Assembly (NCBI GenBank): GCA_004014935.1
Contig: CP025325.1
Location: forward strand, 2,170,001 to 2,234,000
DNA: 64,000 nucleotides
From: Saccharomycopsis malanga
Taxonomy: Eukaryota > Ascomycota > Saccharomycetes > Ascoideales > Saccharomycopsidaceae
Reading direction: 5' to 3'
Shown: positions 47,945-58,933 of the stretch, in pieces
Numbering within the stretch: the first letter of the stretch is position 1
How the letters are laid out: every line of letters starts with the position of its first letter
Notes under the pieces: model-generated
Seen by the model: only the letters and a program-made list of their open reading frames with translations
Database searches by the model: none
What the model was told of the DNA's origin: nothing
Translations under genes and position numbers: made by a program

Positions 47945-49084
47945 GATGTGCTATGGTAATCAATGTCAACCTGATTACTATCAACACTATGAGAAAATAA
48001 CAGTCTTGAACGTTTAATGTGGATCAGATATACGGGTACCAATGCGATTTATTTATGACTGACAAGGAGTAGATAATGTGTCCTGATTATAACAAATAAC
48101 ACACTCCTTGAAGCAGCAGCACATGTACCTAATTATTTTCACAAGACAGCCTAACTATCTATTAACGCTGAAATCGCTGTCACCGAATGTGCTTTGAAAA
48201 CTAGCACCACCTTTGATCCCTAAACTGGGAGACACACAATATAGACCAAATAAGTTTTCTCGTGGAAATATCGAACGCAATGAGTTAAATGATTTCGTAT
48301 GCCTGATAACCAATATGTCATTCACGTTCTCTCTCTAGTCAGCCAATATCGCACCGTGTAAGAAAACGACAAACTTTCAAGGAGGCCACCCAAGCACGCA
48401 CGTGAGGGATTGAAACGTTTCACGTCATGTCTCTTCAAAGAGGCATCCGGAACTGCCAGGCCATAATAGTTTGATATGGGGAGCTAAGATTTTCGTAGCA
48501 GGATAGGTATTCTGATGAAAGTTCATATGAGATGCTTGAAAAGTATCCTGTATGGCTGATTAAATCAAACAGTGATACATCTGTAGATTATTAATCTGTA
48601 TGAGTACTATTAAGATGCAATATATTCTAAATCTTCAAATTCGCTTCTTGGTGACAGCTCATATAAATTTAAAAGAAAAGATTGCTGATGAGATTAAGAC
48701 TGTCGAAGTATACATAGTCTCAATAAAAAGCTCTTCATATTAATATTTCAACTTGGCACCTGTATATGGTGTTTCTATTCACTGCGCTAGAACATTACTA
48801 ATATTCATAAAAGTAAATTTTTTTTTTGGCCACTTAAACGACAGACTTGGCCGCATCACATATATTGGCCCAAGTCGCTTTAATGGCGACTCTTTGGCCT
48901 GTAGGCAGTAAAAGATTCAAAGCATCAGTGCATATATGCATTTAGCTGCCAACTATATAATGAGTGCAACCTTACAACGAAATAGACCTCGTAAATAAAC
49001 GTTTCATTAAATGTGAATAAATACTTATATGTTGCAGTTGATAAATATATACAGGGGGTGTTAATATGCAAATCCGTAGGATGC
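47945..49084. other. Intergenic between IFM1 3' end and SCD5 start
   Basis: 1.14 kb. SCD5-proximal sequence holds a perfect 12-bp palindrome TGAAACGTTTCA (48411-48422), with GCACGTGAGG just before it. Both halves resemble pheromone-response-type TGAAAC words, but the last base differs. T-run at about 48818-48828. No gene seen. Confidence 0.5.
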
Positions 49085-51187
49085 TCACAAATATCTTGGA
49101 ATCTCCTTTTCTTCATACGTCTCAATAATGTCTCCTTCTTGGAAACCCTGCCAGTTCTTGAACTCAATACCACATTCAGAGCCCTTTCTGACTTCATCAA
49201 CTTCTTCTTTTCCTCTTTTGATTCCGCTGATCTCACCCTTGAAAACAATCAAGTCCCCACGCTTAACTATACAACGGGAGTTGCGTTTAAGTATACCAGT
49301 GTTGACCTTGCTTCCGGCAATGTTAAACTTCTTTTTAGTTTTTGGATTAGTAATAGCGAAAACAATTTTAACTTCACCTGTCCCAAGCACTGTAGTCTCA
49401 ATTGTGGGGGTCAAATGGCTTGATAAAATAGATGTGACTTCTTCAATTAAATGGTATATCACTGTGAATGATACAATCTTGATGCCACGCTTGTCAGCAT
49501 TAACAGAAATATCTTTAGGGACGTTAACGTTGAAGCATACAATGGCAGCTCCTGCAGCCTCAGCACGATCAAGATCCGACTCAGTAGGAGAATTGACCTC
49601 GTCATAAAGAACAACAGGTTGCACTTCTTCATTTCCAATATGAGATAAACTCTCTATAATAGCTTCAGAAGAGCCACTAACATCTGCCTTGACAATGAAT
49701 GGGATTTCCTTAGTACCAGTTTCAACATCCTGCTCACCAAAAATTTCTAATTCCTTTTGTTTGAGATCGGCAGCACTCAAACCATATTTCAACAACTCTT
49801 TCAATTTTGCTTCACGTTCTGTCTGGAGCTTTTGCTCCAATCTTTGTTTATTAATAGTTTCAAGTTCCTCCAATTTAGCCTCATTCTTTGCTCTTTCAAT
49901 ACGATATTCAACTACAGATTTGGCCTTTGCTTCCTTTTTGACTTCAAGCACAGTGTCACCAGCCTCTGGTAACTCTTTCCAACCAGTGACTTCAACAGGG
50001 GTAGCTGGAGTAGCAATTTTCACTGACTTGTTGAGCTCATCTTTGAGTGATTTTACCTTACACCATGTTTGACCAGCAACTAAAATACTTCCAGTTTTTA
50101 ACAGTCCTCTAGTGACAAGAACAGTTGCTACATTTCCCACGCCCTTTTTCACCTCAGACTCAATGATATGTCCTTCTACAGGAGTATTGGAAACCTGTGC
50201 TTTCAAGTCAAGAACTTCAGCTAAAGTAACAATTTCTTCTTCTAAACGGTCCATATTCATTCCTGTGAGTCCGGAAACCTCAACAACCTGAATATCACCG
50301 CCATACTCTTCTGTGTAAATACCATGAGAGGACAAGTCACTTAAAACCGCTTTAGGCTTTGCATCAGGCTTGTCACATTTGTTTATGGCAACAATTACAT
50401 TGGTGTCATATTTTTGACAATGTTTAATAGCCTCTATGGTCTGCGGTTTTACTGAGTCATCTGCGGCAATGACTAAAACCACAATATCCGTCACATTAGC
50501 ACCACGCTCCCTCATTTTCAAAAAGGCAGCATGTCCCGGGGTATCGAGGAAAGTAATGAGTTTTTTGGAGATTGGCGTCTTTACGCTGAACGCACCAATA
50601 TGCTGAGTGATACCTCCAAATTCAGAATCAACAATTGAAGATTTACGCAAGTAGTCTAATATAGTTGTTTTACCATGGTCGACATGTCCCATTATCGTTA
50701 CAATGGGTGGTCGTGGTTTAAGTTTCTTTGGATCTGTGCAGGGTGGGGCTTTGAAAATGTCGTACTTTTCATCATTTCTTGTCTGCGATACATTGTTGAC
50801 ATCATAACCAAACTCTCCGGCGACTAAAGATGCGGTCTCAAAATCAAGAATGTAGTCCGAACCTAGCTGTGAATCGTCAAAACCAAGTTTCTTGAGAGCT
50901 TTAGCCAACAGGGTATAGCGCACATTCAATATGTTAGCCAAGTTGGCAACAGACACAAAAGGTGAAAGTGTGATTTGCTGGCCACGACGCTGGGAAACAG
51001 TTTCCTTCTTCAGGTGTGATTTGTTAGAGTGTTTGGCTCTGGGCACATTTTTTATAGAAAAACTGCGCTTTATTGGTGGATAACAAAATCGTAAACATTT
51101 CTGTGTTTGGCTTTCATAGCGGGCAGCACAGGGATGCAACACATTAAAACATGCTCTAATCAAATTGTTCCGTGAAGTCACTAGCAT
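49085..51187 (-). CDS. IFM1: Mitochondrial translation initiation factor 2
   Basis: Mitochondrial IF-2, the GTPase that brings fMet-tRNA to the mitochondrial small subunit. 700 residues (baker's yeast 676). The N-terminus is basic with Arg/Ser/Asn and no acidic residues over the first 20 ([20 protein letters not shown]), a presequence. An IF2-N-like module (about 75-130) comes before the G domain: G1 GHVDHGKTT (167-175), G3 DTPGHA (215-220), G4 NKCD (269-272), G5 SGLTG. Domain II and a Lys/Glu-rich linker helix (about 420-470) follow, then the C-terminal domains C1 and C2 ([29 protein letters not shown]-type [10 protein letters not shown]). Single exon, divergent from the four-TM gene. Confidence 0.96.
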   Translation of the reverse strand: MLVTSRNNLIRACFNVLHPCAARYESQTQKCLRFCYPPIKRSFSIKNVPRAKHSNKSHLKKETVSQRRGQQITLSPFVSVANLANILNVRYTLLAKALKKLGFDDSQLGSDYILDFETASLVAGEFGYDVNNVSQTRNDEKYDIFKAPPCTDPKKLKPRPPIVTIMGHVDHGKTTILDYLRKSSIVDSEFGGITQHIGAFSVKTPISKKLITFLDTPGHAAFLKMRERGANVTDIVVLVIAADDSVKPQTIEAIKHCQKYDTNVIVAINKCDKPDAKPKAVLSDLSSHGIYTEEYGGDIQVVEVSGLTGMNMDRLEEEIVTLAEVLDLKAQVSNTPVEGHIIESEVKKGVGNVATVLVTRGLLKTGSILVAGQTWCKVKSLKDELNKSVKIATPATPVEVTGWKELPEAGDTVLEVKKEAKAKSVVEYRIERAKNEAKLEELETINKQRLEQKLQTEREAKLKELLKYGLSAADLKQKELEIFGEQDVETGTKEIPFIVKADVSGSSEAIIESLSHIGNEEVQPVVLYDEVNSPTESDLDRAEAAGAAIVCFNVNVPKDISVNADKRGIKIVSFTVIYHLIEEVTSILSSHLTPTIETTVLGTGEVKIVFAITNPKTKKKFNIAGSKVNTGILKRNSRCIVKRGDLIVFKGEISGIKRGKEEVDEVRKGSECGIEFKNWQGFQEGDIIETYEEKEIPRYL

Positions 51188-52551
51188 ATCTTGGTCGTCT
51201 CACTCATTTAAGCTTTCATCCTGCCTTAGACCCTCCCTCATCATCGCCTTCTCTCTATATACTTTGGAAAATTTTCTGCAACAGTGCTCATATGCGATCT
51301 GTACTATTACAGCTATAAACAGCGAACTGTGTGGTGAAAGGGGCTAATAAGGTGCATTTTTACCTTATTTTGGCAGTATTATAAATTTAATTTTTTACAA
51401 AAACATTATATATAAGTTGTAAGTTTATTGAATACTTTTTCAGAGGAATTTTAAGAAGTATTCATGGGACAAATGTTTCTTACATAAAATTAGGTTACGG
51501 TTTCCAAGAAAAAACATATGATGATAGAGAACAGTGTATTAGTAATACTCAAAAAGCATGATTGAATAGTGATACTGTAATACGAGTTGAACATAATCAC
51601 ATATATCTATAGATGCAAAATATATGAAAAATGGAATTAAGCAAGAAAAACCGGAGGTTAAACACGCACCACACCACTGGCTCGCAGTTGACAAAATACT
51701 CCGACGACCCTTCTAGAGTGTCAAACAACATAAAGCTTATTTTATATGGTCTGTCATCGTTCTCCACCAGTTGCTTGCTCTTGTCGGTATCATAGCCCTA
51801 TCCGCTTTGGATTTGCCCTGCGATCCCCATGAGTTTACTGGTAAATATAATATTGTGCTATTATAGCCGTTGGTATAATATCAGTTTTCATAGAAAAATA
51901 TCACCAAAACTGCAATGGTGATGCTCGTAGGCATGATGTCAAGTACAGAGAGCCGGTGATCTGTTTAAAAGTGCCAAGAACGACTTTAATTTAGCTTGTA
52001 CGAGGTTTCGTAGTCAATATCACCTCACAAAAAGAGCTAATAACGAGTGAATACACTACATATAAATCTTTTTTGTCATCAAGCCATAACAGCTGTCTTG
52101 CTATCTAAAATATCAGAATGAAAGTGTCTTGCCATTACAACTTCTGTTCATTGCTTTACTGACTTCGGATCGAATAACTTGTATACGTTAATTATCTTGC
52201 AACTCAGCAAGTGTGTCAGCACCCGCCCCACACAATGCCAAACCTTAATAGCAATCAACACTATAGTAAATTTAAGATTATCTTGTTACCAGTTGGTTTA
52301 GCAAATAGCAAACACTCACGCAAGTAACCTTGTCCCGTCTTTACCGCTCATCTCCTTTCCGATTGTAAATATGGGTATCAAGCTCGGATAGCCTGGCTCT
52401 ACCACTATAAAAGGTGCCAATTCCCATCAGAAGTACGAGCTTATTCTGCTCATTAAAACATCAATTGGGTGGCTTTATGACATTTTATTCCTTACCATTC
52501 ATCGAAAATTGATTGCTTTCCCCATCTTAAAACATCCCTTCACCATTCACA
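51188..52551. other. Long divergent promoter region, IFM1 / four-TM gene
   Basis: 1.36 kb. IFM1 needs only a short promoter, so most of this probably serves the four-TM gene. It holds a strong TATA box at 52406-52413 and a small ATCTATAGAT palindrome near 51606. The remainder is unremarkable. Confidence 0.5.
52406..52413 (+). promoter_or_regulatory. TATA box of the four-TM gene
   Basis: TATAAAAG, 139-146 bp before the ATG at 52552 and flanked by GC-richer sequence. With the long upstream region it suggests a regulated, TATA-type gene. Confidence 0.6.
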
Positions 52552-53307
52552 ATGGCTATTCTGAACACTGTCCGCAATATTGCAGGCCGTTTTGGCGGTT
52601 ATGTTAACAGCTCGGTGTATTTGGCCATCTTTGCCTTTAGCATTCTTTCCTGGATTGTCTTCTTTATTTGCTTAGCTGTTGCTCAACACAAGGTGTATTA
52701 CCGGTTGAGCTCGCAGAACGCATATTATTACCATACTACCGGCCGCCGTGCCTACTCTTTTCCATGGTGGGTTTTGATCTACCAATTGTTTGTTCTTGGG
52801 TTTTTAAACCATGGGGTTAAAACCCGTTTTTTTAACAACCAGCTTGCCCTGAGCTTCACTATTATTGCTCTTATACAAGAAATTATCATCGCTGACAGAT
52901 ACATCTATTCTTTCTGGAGGGCTGAGAAAGGTATTGCTATCGGGTCCCTTTTGCTAGCCATTGCAAACTTTGCGTGGTTATCTCACTACTCTTGGGCTAC
53001 TAGTGGAAATCGCGGCGTTCCGGTAGATGAAGAAAAAACTGTTAGCAACAATGGTAATTACAACGCCGGAATAACGGGTGCTGGTGCGGCCGGCGCAGGA
53101 GCAGGAGCAGGAGCAGCTCATGACAGTCGTTATGATAATACAGGCACTAACACAGGCGTACACGATAACCGAAATGTTGGCCCAGGTGCCAATACTGGAG
53201 ACTACACTCACGAGAAAAATGCCCCTTCTGTCAGTGACACACATAACACACATAGTACTGCTGTTCAAGATGTACCAACTACTCCTCAGCCTGCCCACCA
53301 CTATTAA
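52552..53307 (+). CDS. Four-transmembrane protein with Gly/Ala and Asn-rich tail
   Basis: 251 residues, family not recognised. Four hydrophobic segments at about 22-44, 70-85, 97-115 and 126-147, with short polar loops, a topology shared by MARVEL-type and Sho1-type fungal proteins. After TM4 comes a hydrophilic tail of about 100 residues with an alternating Gly/Ala run (TGAGAAGAGAGAGAAH, about 175-190), then Asn/Thr/His-rich repeats (NTGTNTGVHDNRN). No SH3 domain, no Sur7/PalI Cys motif and no signal peptide. A plasma-membrane or eisosome-type location is plausible from the fold but unproven. The long TATA-containing promoter suggests regulated expression. Confidence 0.85.
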   Translation: MAILNTVRNIAGRFGGYVNSSVYLAIFAFSILSWIVFFICLAVAQHKVYYRLSSQNAYYYHTTGRRAYSFPWWVLIYQLFVLGFLNHGVKTRFFNNQLALSFTIIALIQEIIIADRYIYSFWRAEKGIAIGSLLLAIANFAWLSHYSWATSGNRGVPVDEEKTVSNNGNYNAGITGAGAAGAGAGAGAAHDSRYDNTGTNTGVHDNRNVGPGANTGDYTHEKNAPSVSDTHNTHSTAVQDVPTTPQPAHHY

Positions 53308-54197
53308 TCGCTCTAACGGTTTGTCCTCTCTAATATCATTTCCCTTTAACTAACTGGCTTTTCCCTAATCTCAATTGCTCTCTTTCTTCTGGTGCCGCCT
53401 TTTCAATGTGCGCTTTGTTTTTTCCTACGCTTTGATTATTTTAATAGTAATGTATATATGTTTTCTGCTTCTCTGATGTTATTCTAAGGATAAGATTGTA
53501 TTATTTAAGCTACCATTGTAGGCATCAATGTATATTACTGATTTTGCATTGCATAATATATGCATGTTGGAAATTTTTCGCGGAGGCCCGCGTTAAACAT
53601 TAACAACGGCGTAATCGTGTACTCATGAGCATTAGACTAGTCCATCAAAGTTCGTCTTTGCTTGTTAACTGAATAATTTTGTAATCTGACATGTAAGCCA
53701 CATTGGATAAAGGACCTATTAACTAAAATAGCCGTTGCTAATAGAATGAAAATGGTGTTAATAATGTTAAATGGTTTGTTGTATCCGTAAATCTTCTTGC
53801 AGTCAAAATGTTCATTATCAAAAGGTAGTAAAATTCCACAACGTGTGAGGTTACGGGACTAAACATGTTGTAAAGTGAGGGTGCATACTATGAAATGCTG
53901 AGATCCAGTTATGAGAAAATGTTGTTTTATATTATATATATATGTACTGAATGGGCGGTTAATATTGTTTTAGTATCCTTGAAGCTTCTACTATAAATAC
54001 AAAATAAGTGTTGGTTAAGTAAGATAATTTTTACAACTATTGTTTCACAATTTTTTGCAGTGAAAATGTATCGTCTAATGTCAAATATGTTAAAAGTAAA
54101 ATAAGAATTATGGGGAGCAAAATTAAAAAGAAATTGAAAGATTCATGAATGATACAGCAGTAAGATTAACAAAGTGAAAGCAACGGGTAAAGTATAA
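53308..54197. other. Convergent intergenic region
   Basis: 890 bp. A small GC-rich hairpin CGCGG-AGGC-CCGCG lies at 53579-53592 after a run of T, about 270 bp past the four-TM stop. Otherwise AT-rich with nothing coding. Confidence 0.5.
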
Positions 54198-54779
54198 TCA
54201 TTTATGTATAATTCGAAGCTGCGAAATGTCAGTGAATTGGTCTTGGTTTTGAATATCAAATACTTTTCTTTGCATGCTATTGAAAGCTGCTTTTTGAATA
54301 AGATTTAATATTTGCAGTTCTTGTGCCTGTTCTTCGGCTGTTGGACTACTGGAGGCTATAGAATTTCCTGCTGTCGATGCTGATGGCGGAGCATCTGGTG
54401 ATGAGCCACCTTCAGCATTATTTTGCGCCAACATTGACTGTGAATTTGGAGTCTCAGTGGAGGAAGGTAAATCAGCAGATCCACTCGTGGTTAGTGGGGA
54501 TGTGGATTTTGTAGAAGATACTATTGCAAGGTTACCTTCGACCTTGGTATTATTGAGAAAGTAATATCCACTTTCATTTTTGAAGATGTAAGTGCCTTTG
54601 TACAGAAAGTATTGTTTCTCATCTCTCTTTTCCATTTTCTTTTGATCCCATAAGTTTGTATTTCCGAGCTCGATTGCATGCCTTTTTTTATTGAGCTCTT
54701 GAAATGATGTTGCTTGGAATATTGGCAAGCTTTGAACTGTGCAAACAAAAGCCATAAACAAGACAAAGAGCTTTTCCAT
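54198..54779 (-). CDS. Small secreted protein with dibasic sites
   Basis: 193 residues, not recognised. A classic signal peptide (MEKLFVLFMAFVCTVQSLP) with likely cleavage around 18. KKR at 31-33 and KR at 51-52 are Kex2-type dibasic sites, so residues up to 52 may be a pro-region in two parts. Sequons at N68 (NES) and N76 (NNT). The middle is Ser/Thr/Pro/Ala-rich (about 88-145) and so probably O-mannosylated; the last 45 residues are a probable helix (EEQAQELQILNLIQKAAFNS). There is no GPI signal at the C-terminus. It looks like a secreted or wall-associated protein, or a precursor that releases peptides. It has no Cys after the signal peptide. Function unknown. Confidence 0.8.
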   Translation of the reverse strand: MEKLFVLFMAFVCTVQSLPIFQATSFQELNKKRHAIELGNTNLWDQKKMEKRDEKQYFLYKGTYIFKNESGYYFLNNTKVEGNLAIVSSTKSTSPLTTSGSADLPSSTETPNSQSMLAQNNAEGGSSPDAPPSASTAGNSIASSSPTAEEQAQELQILNLIQKAAFNSMQRKVFDIQNQDQFTDISQLRIIHK

Positions 54780-55720
54780 TTTTAGCTGTTCCTTACTATT
54801 TTTTGTCTGTTCAATATATTCGTGGTGTATAGTTCGTAAACAATCAGTATTTAGACATTGGGGACTGTACTGTCTGGAAATAAAAAGCCAACGTTAGCAA
54901 AAGAAACAAACATACCAAACAGCGAAAGTCCTCAAATATACAGCGGTGTTACTACAATTACTGGACACAGCAGGCCTCATTACCGTCAATTATAATGTAT
55001 GGCAATTAGGCCTCATTTTTTTAAACTTTGCAGATCACATTTAAAAATGCGCTACCCATAGATGAGGATTCGTATTCTCTATACAACAAGCTGTCGGGTC
55101 TTTGGATTACAGTCGCATTTTTACTGTGACAATCCTCGACACCAGGACTGTAGCAGGAAGTACATTTCCGATGAGGCGCTACTAGGTGCCTAGACAGTGT
55201 TTTAGATTCAAGTGTGTGACACATTCGACGGCTTATCCATAAAAAGTAGGATGCGCCTCATTTTAATTATCCGTGCTCACACGACAGTATAAACCCCAGT
55301 GTACACCGTGCTCTACAATAAGTAAAAAATAAGTAGTAGAGTTGTGTATTCAAAATTGCGTAGAACATAACTTGTAAATATTACATATATTATAGACATT
55401 ATTTGTGAGCCTGCCACTATCACCTGCCAAATGCCACCCGGTAAAATGCAATTTGATCGGCAATTTTTGATATAGGAACTTGTTACATATATCGGTAAAT
55501 GTTGAGAAGCCTGTCACATAGTAAATGTTAGTGGGAACTGAGTGAGTGTTGTTACAGAAACGTGGAAAATGTGAGAAAGTTTTATAATGAGTAAAAAGTG
55601 GCTCTTTACAAAAGATTTAGTTTTCAAAAGAAAGAAGATACAACGTTTCCAGTGGACAAAGATGTGTCTCGTTTTTATACATGATGTGCCATTCAATGAT
55701 ACCAAGCTTAGTAAAAAGAA
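54780..55720. other. Upstream region of the secreted-protein gene
   Basis: 941 bp between two minus-strand genes. The part nearest the secreted-protein gene carries four GCCTCAT words (listed separately). Short ORFs at 55021-55224 and 55514-55705 have no coding character. Confidence 0.5.
54974..55264. promoter_or_regulatory. Cluster of four GCCTCAT words
   Basis: GCCTCATT at 54974-54981 and 55010-55017, GCCTCATTTT at 55255-55264, and the reverse complement ATGAGGC at 55171-55177. All lie 195-485 bp before the secreted-protein start (54779, minus). Seven-base words would not be expected four times in 290 bp by chance, so this may be an operator cluster for an unknown factor. Confidence 0.4.
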
Positions 55721-57124
55721 TTAATCCAAGAGAGCCAAATTAGGTCCTCTAACCTTAATGTATACATCTGTGCCGTAGCCCCAGTAACTTTCAACATGTA
55801 AACTTCCATCGAAGATTTGGCAGTATGTCTTTGACAACCCTAATCCATAACCCATACCGGCAACTGAGCGATTATCGTCATTTTCACCATAAATGTCACT
55901 GTCTTCCGCTTTCACAGTCGAAAAGCTGAAATCATACATTTGCTGTTGAATTTCTGGATCAATACCACCACCCACATCTCTGATACGAATTTCTAATACC
56001 GGTATTTTTTTAGGAAATTTGGAATTTTCTACCGGTTCATAATACTTGTTCACAACAATTTGAATTTTTTTGTCATAAGGCACATTATTCTCAATATGTG
56101 CTCTGAAACTGTTTTTCAAAAGCTCTGTGATACAATACTCAAAGTTTTCGTAAATAAAAGGGAAATATATAGGCTTGTTCTGCTCCACATGGATGGATTT
56201 GTTATTATTAGTGTCGGTACTAGAAGAGAAATTATTTGTGAGCACCTCTATCTGACAGTTTTTCATGTATTTCAAATTGCACAACTCGTTTACAAAATCT
56301 GCCTGATTTTGTATAAGCTCCGAGAGGTTCAAATTCAAGTCTACAACGCCTACATTACTAGGGGATGGTGGGTGCATTAAAAAGATGAAATGCTGGGCAG
56401 TGAGTTTCATGACAATTCGTTCTCGTAAATGCGTGTCTAGAAATTGGAACGAAAGCTCTTTGGAGTAAAATTTATCAATGATCTCTGTAAAGCCTTTGGA
56501 TAGCCTAGGAATAGAATCGGCATGCTTGTCTAAAAAGTCTTCAAGAACAGTGACAAACGCTTTGGCATCATCTATTGTTTTTATCGGCGGGGTCAGGAGA
56601 ACCTCGCGCATCGACTGAAGATAAAGTGAATAGGACAAGGAAATGTGTGGGTTGAGCACCACCATGTAAGGAAGTGACCGGATATGGACAAGACGTTTAG
56701 CATTGAGCACCAATAGGTTCTGTCGTGTATCATTAGCAGCCATAATAATCTCTTCATCAGTAAGAGGTTTTCGCTTCTGGCCCATGCTGTGTTCATCGTC
56801 TTTACTCGTCGGCGCACTACGGTGGCCAAACTTTACTAACAGATCAAGTGTCATCTTCTTGTACGGTTTCGTCGCGTACCAATGAATGAGTTTCTCGAGA
56901 CTCGATCGTACATGGTAATCTTGCTCAAATGATATGGATTGCAGTGTAGTTTTCAAGGTCCCTACCTTGCTGTCAAGGATTGCCTTGGTGTTGATATTGC
57001 GGCATAGAGGCTTGACAAAGGCCCTAGGCAGTATCAAGGCAACAGATCTATTGGCACATAATTTAGTACAGCTCTTATAAAGTGTGACTGTACGCCTCGT
57101 GCAAGCTTTATTGAGTGATACCAT
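55721..57124 (-). CDS. Mitochondrial pyruvate / branched-chain ketoacid dehydrogenase kinase
   Basis: PDK/BCKDK-family protein kinase, which phosphorylates the E1alpha subunit of a mitochondrial ketoacid dehydrogenase; yeast counterparts are Pkp1 and Pkp2. 467 residues. Basic N-terminus with many Arg/Lys/Ser/Thr and no acidic residues for 50 positions, a mitochondrial presequence. Family marks: HWYATKPYKKMTLDLLVKFG, the RERIVMKLTAQH block (about 234-245), N-box with E334 (CITELLKNSFRAHIE), G1 DVGGGID (383-389), an ATP-lid, and GMGYGLGLSKTY (423-434) as the G2 box. I cannot choose between Pkp1 and Pkp2 by eye. All nucleotide-binding motifs are intact. Confidence 0.93.
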   Translation of the reverse strand: MVSLNKACTRRTVTLYKSCTKLCANRSVALILPRAFVKPLCRNINTKAILDSKVGTLKTTLQSISFEQDYHVRSSLEKLIHWYATKPYKKMTLDLLVKFGHRSAPTSKDDEHSMGQKRKPLTDEEIIMAANDTRQNLLVLNAKRLVHIRSLPYMVVLNPHISLSYSLYLQSMREVLLTPPIKTIDDAKAFVTVLEDFLDKHADSIPRLSKGFTEIIDKFYSKELSFQFLDTHLRERIVMKLTAQHFIFLMHPPSPSNVGVVDLNLNLSELIQNQADFVNELCNLKYMKNCQIEVLTNNFSSSTDTNNNKSIHVEQNKPIYFPFIYENFEYCITELLKNSFRAHIENNVPYDKKIQIVVNKYYEPVENSKFPKKIPVLEIRIRDVGGGIDPEIQQQMYDFSFSTVKAEDSDIYGENDDNRSVAGMGYGLGLSKTYCQIFDGSLHVESYWGYGTDVYIKVRGPNLALLD

Positions 57125-57667
57125 ATTGTATGTAGTCCGATAATATAGAGCAATCTCCTAATTTGTCAACTGCTAGTGTATTCACTGGAAACCAAATTCA
57201 CAGAACCTATGAAGAAACAGACTATTGAATGTTAGCTGGCAAAATAGACTTAAATATTTAACTCTCTTTGAAATTATTATGAATCATTCGCCTACGGGGA
57301 AATGGAACTGTTCAATGACCCATTGAAATGGTATATACAGATATAATATTCATGCGGAAAAGCATTATGTTACAGGATTATTGGATATCTGAAAGAAATG
57401 AAATTGTACGAGTATGCTAGTAAAAACCTGTGATAAAGAATTGAAAGTAGAAAAAGTATGCAGAGAAAAGCTTTGACTTGAGCTGTCAGAAATAAGAAAT
57501 GAATAGAAAAATAACGTTCGTAGAAAACGTAAAATTAGTAAATAAGTTTTGTCAACGAAGAAGAAAAGAACATGTCTTCAAAATATCAATGTACCAAAAG
57601 TTCCAGACTTGGTGGTGCTTGGGAAACAGCTCACTAAAAAACTTGTTTTATGCCTTGAAAGGATTTA
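57125..57667. other. Intergenic, protease 3' end to kinase start
   Basis: 543 bp of AT-rich sequence between two minus-strand genes. Nothing specific seen. Confidence 0.5.
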
Positions 57668-58933
57668 TTAGATGATTTGAGGGTTGGTTTCATCAGTGTA
57701 AATTGCTTGGGCAACACCAACTTTTTTCTCCTCCAAATCGTAAAGAACATATGCAGATCTCAAGAAGGCATCACCCAACAGGAAAGTGTCACTTCCAGAG
57801 TTGACCACACCAACCAAACAGTCTTCAGGAGTAAAAATTGGAGAGTCTTTGCTCAAATCGTACAAGGTATCTTCAAATGGGACACTTATTTTAACTCCGT
57901 TGCCAAAAGTAAATACTAATGGATCACCCTTGGTTTTACAAGAGGTAACATATCCTCCAGCTGCACGGTTGTACTTGCCATACTTGTGACCAATGATGTT
58001 GGCAACTTTATTTGGTGCGTAGATTAAGGTGCTGCCTGAGTCCAACAATGCTGCGCCGCCCTTTGGGTAATCAACGGTCAAAGTGTCATTACCGCTACTA
58101 ATGTTGTCGAGCTGGATAAAAAAACCTGTTTCTGTCTCAGACTCGTGGCCGTTGGCATCAATTTTAATGATTGGGTTCATTTTCATGTCACCAACATACT
58201 TTTTCGTGTCAACAGCTCCAAATAAGACGGAACCAGAGTGGGCATCCTTAGAATTGAGAAACAAGGAATATGCTGCTTTCTTGATAAGCTTCTCAGCTTT
58301 CAATTGGTAAGGAAAGTTGTTGTAGGAAAAAGCTCCAGTTGGCAACCAAGCGCTGGCTTCGTTTTCTCTAAGACCAATGCCCAAAACGCCTTGGCCAGTA
58401 TTCTGTTTGGTTGCATAGCCAAACCACATATTTTTTATGGAATTGTCACTGAAGTGAAGTACGTCAGTAGACCAGATACCACTTGCTGAAGTACCATCAG
58501 CGTAACCGATATTGAATTGGTTATCACTCAGTTTGTAAGTAGTAGAGTTATCGCTATATACAGAGTAAGTATCGGTGGTACCGACAGCAGGAACCCACAA
58601 GTCAGAAGAACCAGTATCGAGCTGCACTTGCATTTGCTGCTGAGGAGTTCCCAAGGCAATGTTTGCGACATATAATGAGTATTGGTTTTCTATCAGCAAT
58701 ATGACCGCGTTGGACTGACTTGCGAGTCTGTTTGTACGGTCTTTTCTCAACTTTTTCGTTGCCTTGACAATATTAAAATCAAGTTTTATTGGATGGAAAG
58801 TATCAGACCGTTTAGTCTTATTGAAAACAATTGTGTCGCCAATATGTGTATTCAAAAACTCTGGCTTGATTATGGGATATGCAGAAGCACTTGCCATAAG
58901 AGAGGCAGCCAACGAGACAAGAGAAATTTGCAT
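57668..58933 (-). CDS. Secreted aspartyl protease (pepsin/SAP family)
   Basis: Family A1 aspartic protease. 421 residues. Signal peptide MQISLVSLAASLMASASA, then a basic propeptide with KR at 41-42 and Lys/Arg-rich sequence to about residue 70. The mature enzyme has both catalytic motifs, D106-TGS (QLDTGSSDLWVP) and D298-SGST (ALLDSGSTLIYAP), the flap Tyr in NIGYADGTSASG, and the C-terminal FLLGDAFLRSAYVLYDLE. It has no Ser/Thr-rich stalk or GPI signal, so it should be released rather than wall-anchored like yapsins. CUG-clade yeasts often have families of such genes; only one is present here. Divergent from APP1 across 1.4 kb, which probably contains nutrient-responsive control. Confidence 0.95.
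   Translation of the reverse strand: MQISLVSLAASLMASASAYPIIKPEFLNTHIGDTIVFNKTKRSDTFHPIKLDFNIVKATKKLRKDRTNRLASQSNAVILLIENQYSLYVANIALGTPQQQMQVQLDTGSSDLWVPAVGTTDTYSVYSDNSTTYKLSDNQFNIGYADGTSASGIWSTDVLHFSDNSIKNMWFGYATKQNTGQGVLGIGLRENEASAWLPTGAFSYNNFPYQLKAEKLIKKAAYSLFLNSKDAHSGSVLFGAVDTKKYVGDMKMNPIIKIDANGHESETETGFFIQLDNISSGNDTLTVDYPKGGAALLDSGSTLIYAPNKVANIIGHKYGKYNRAAGGYVTSCKTKGDPLVFTFGNGVKISVPFEDTLYDLSKDSPIFTPEDCLVGVVNSGSDTFLLGDAFLRSAYVLYDLEEKKVGVAQAIYTDETNPQII

Noticed and set aside
48510-48560. C/D-box snoRNA-like pair (CTGATGA ... CTGAT) near 48512-48560
   Set aside because: Spacing is too short, no terminal stem, and no guide element I could recognise.
49013-50072. Several 70-160 codon plus-strand ORFs
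   Set aside because: All lie opposite IFM1 and are frame shadows of it.
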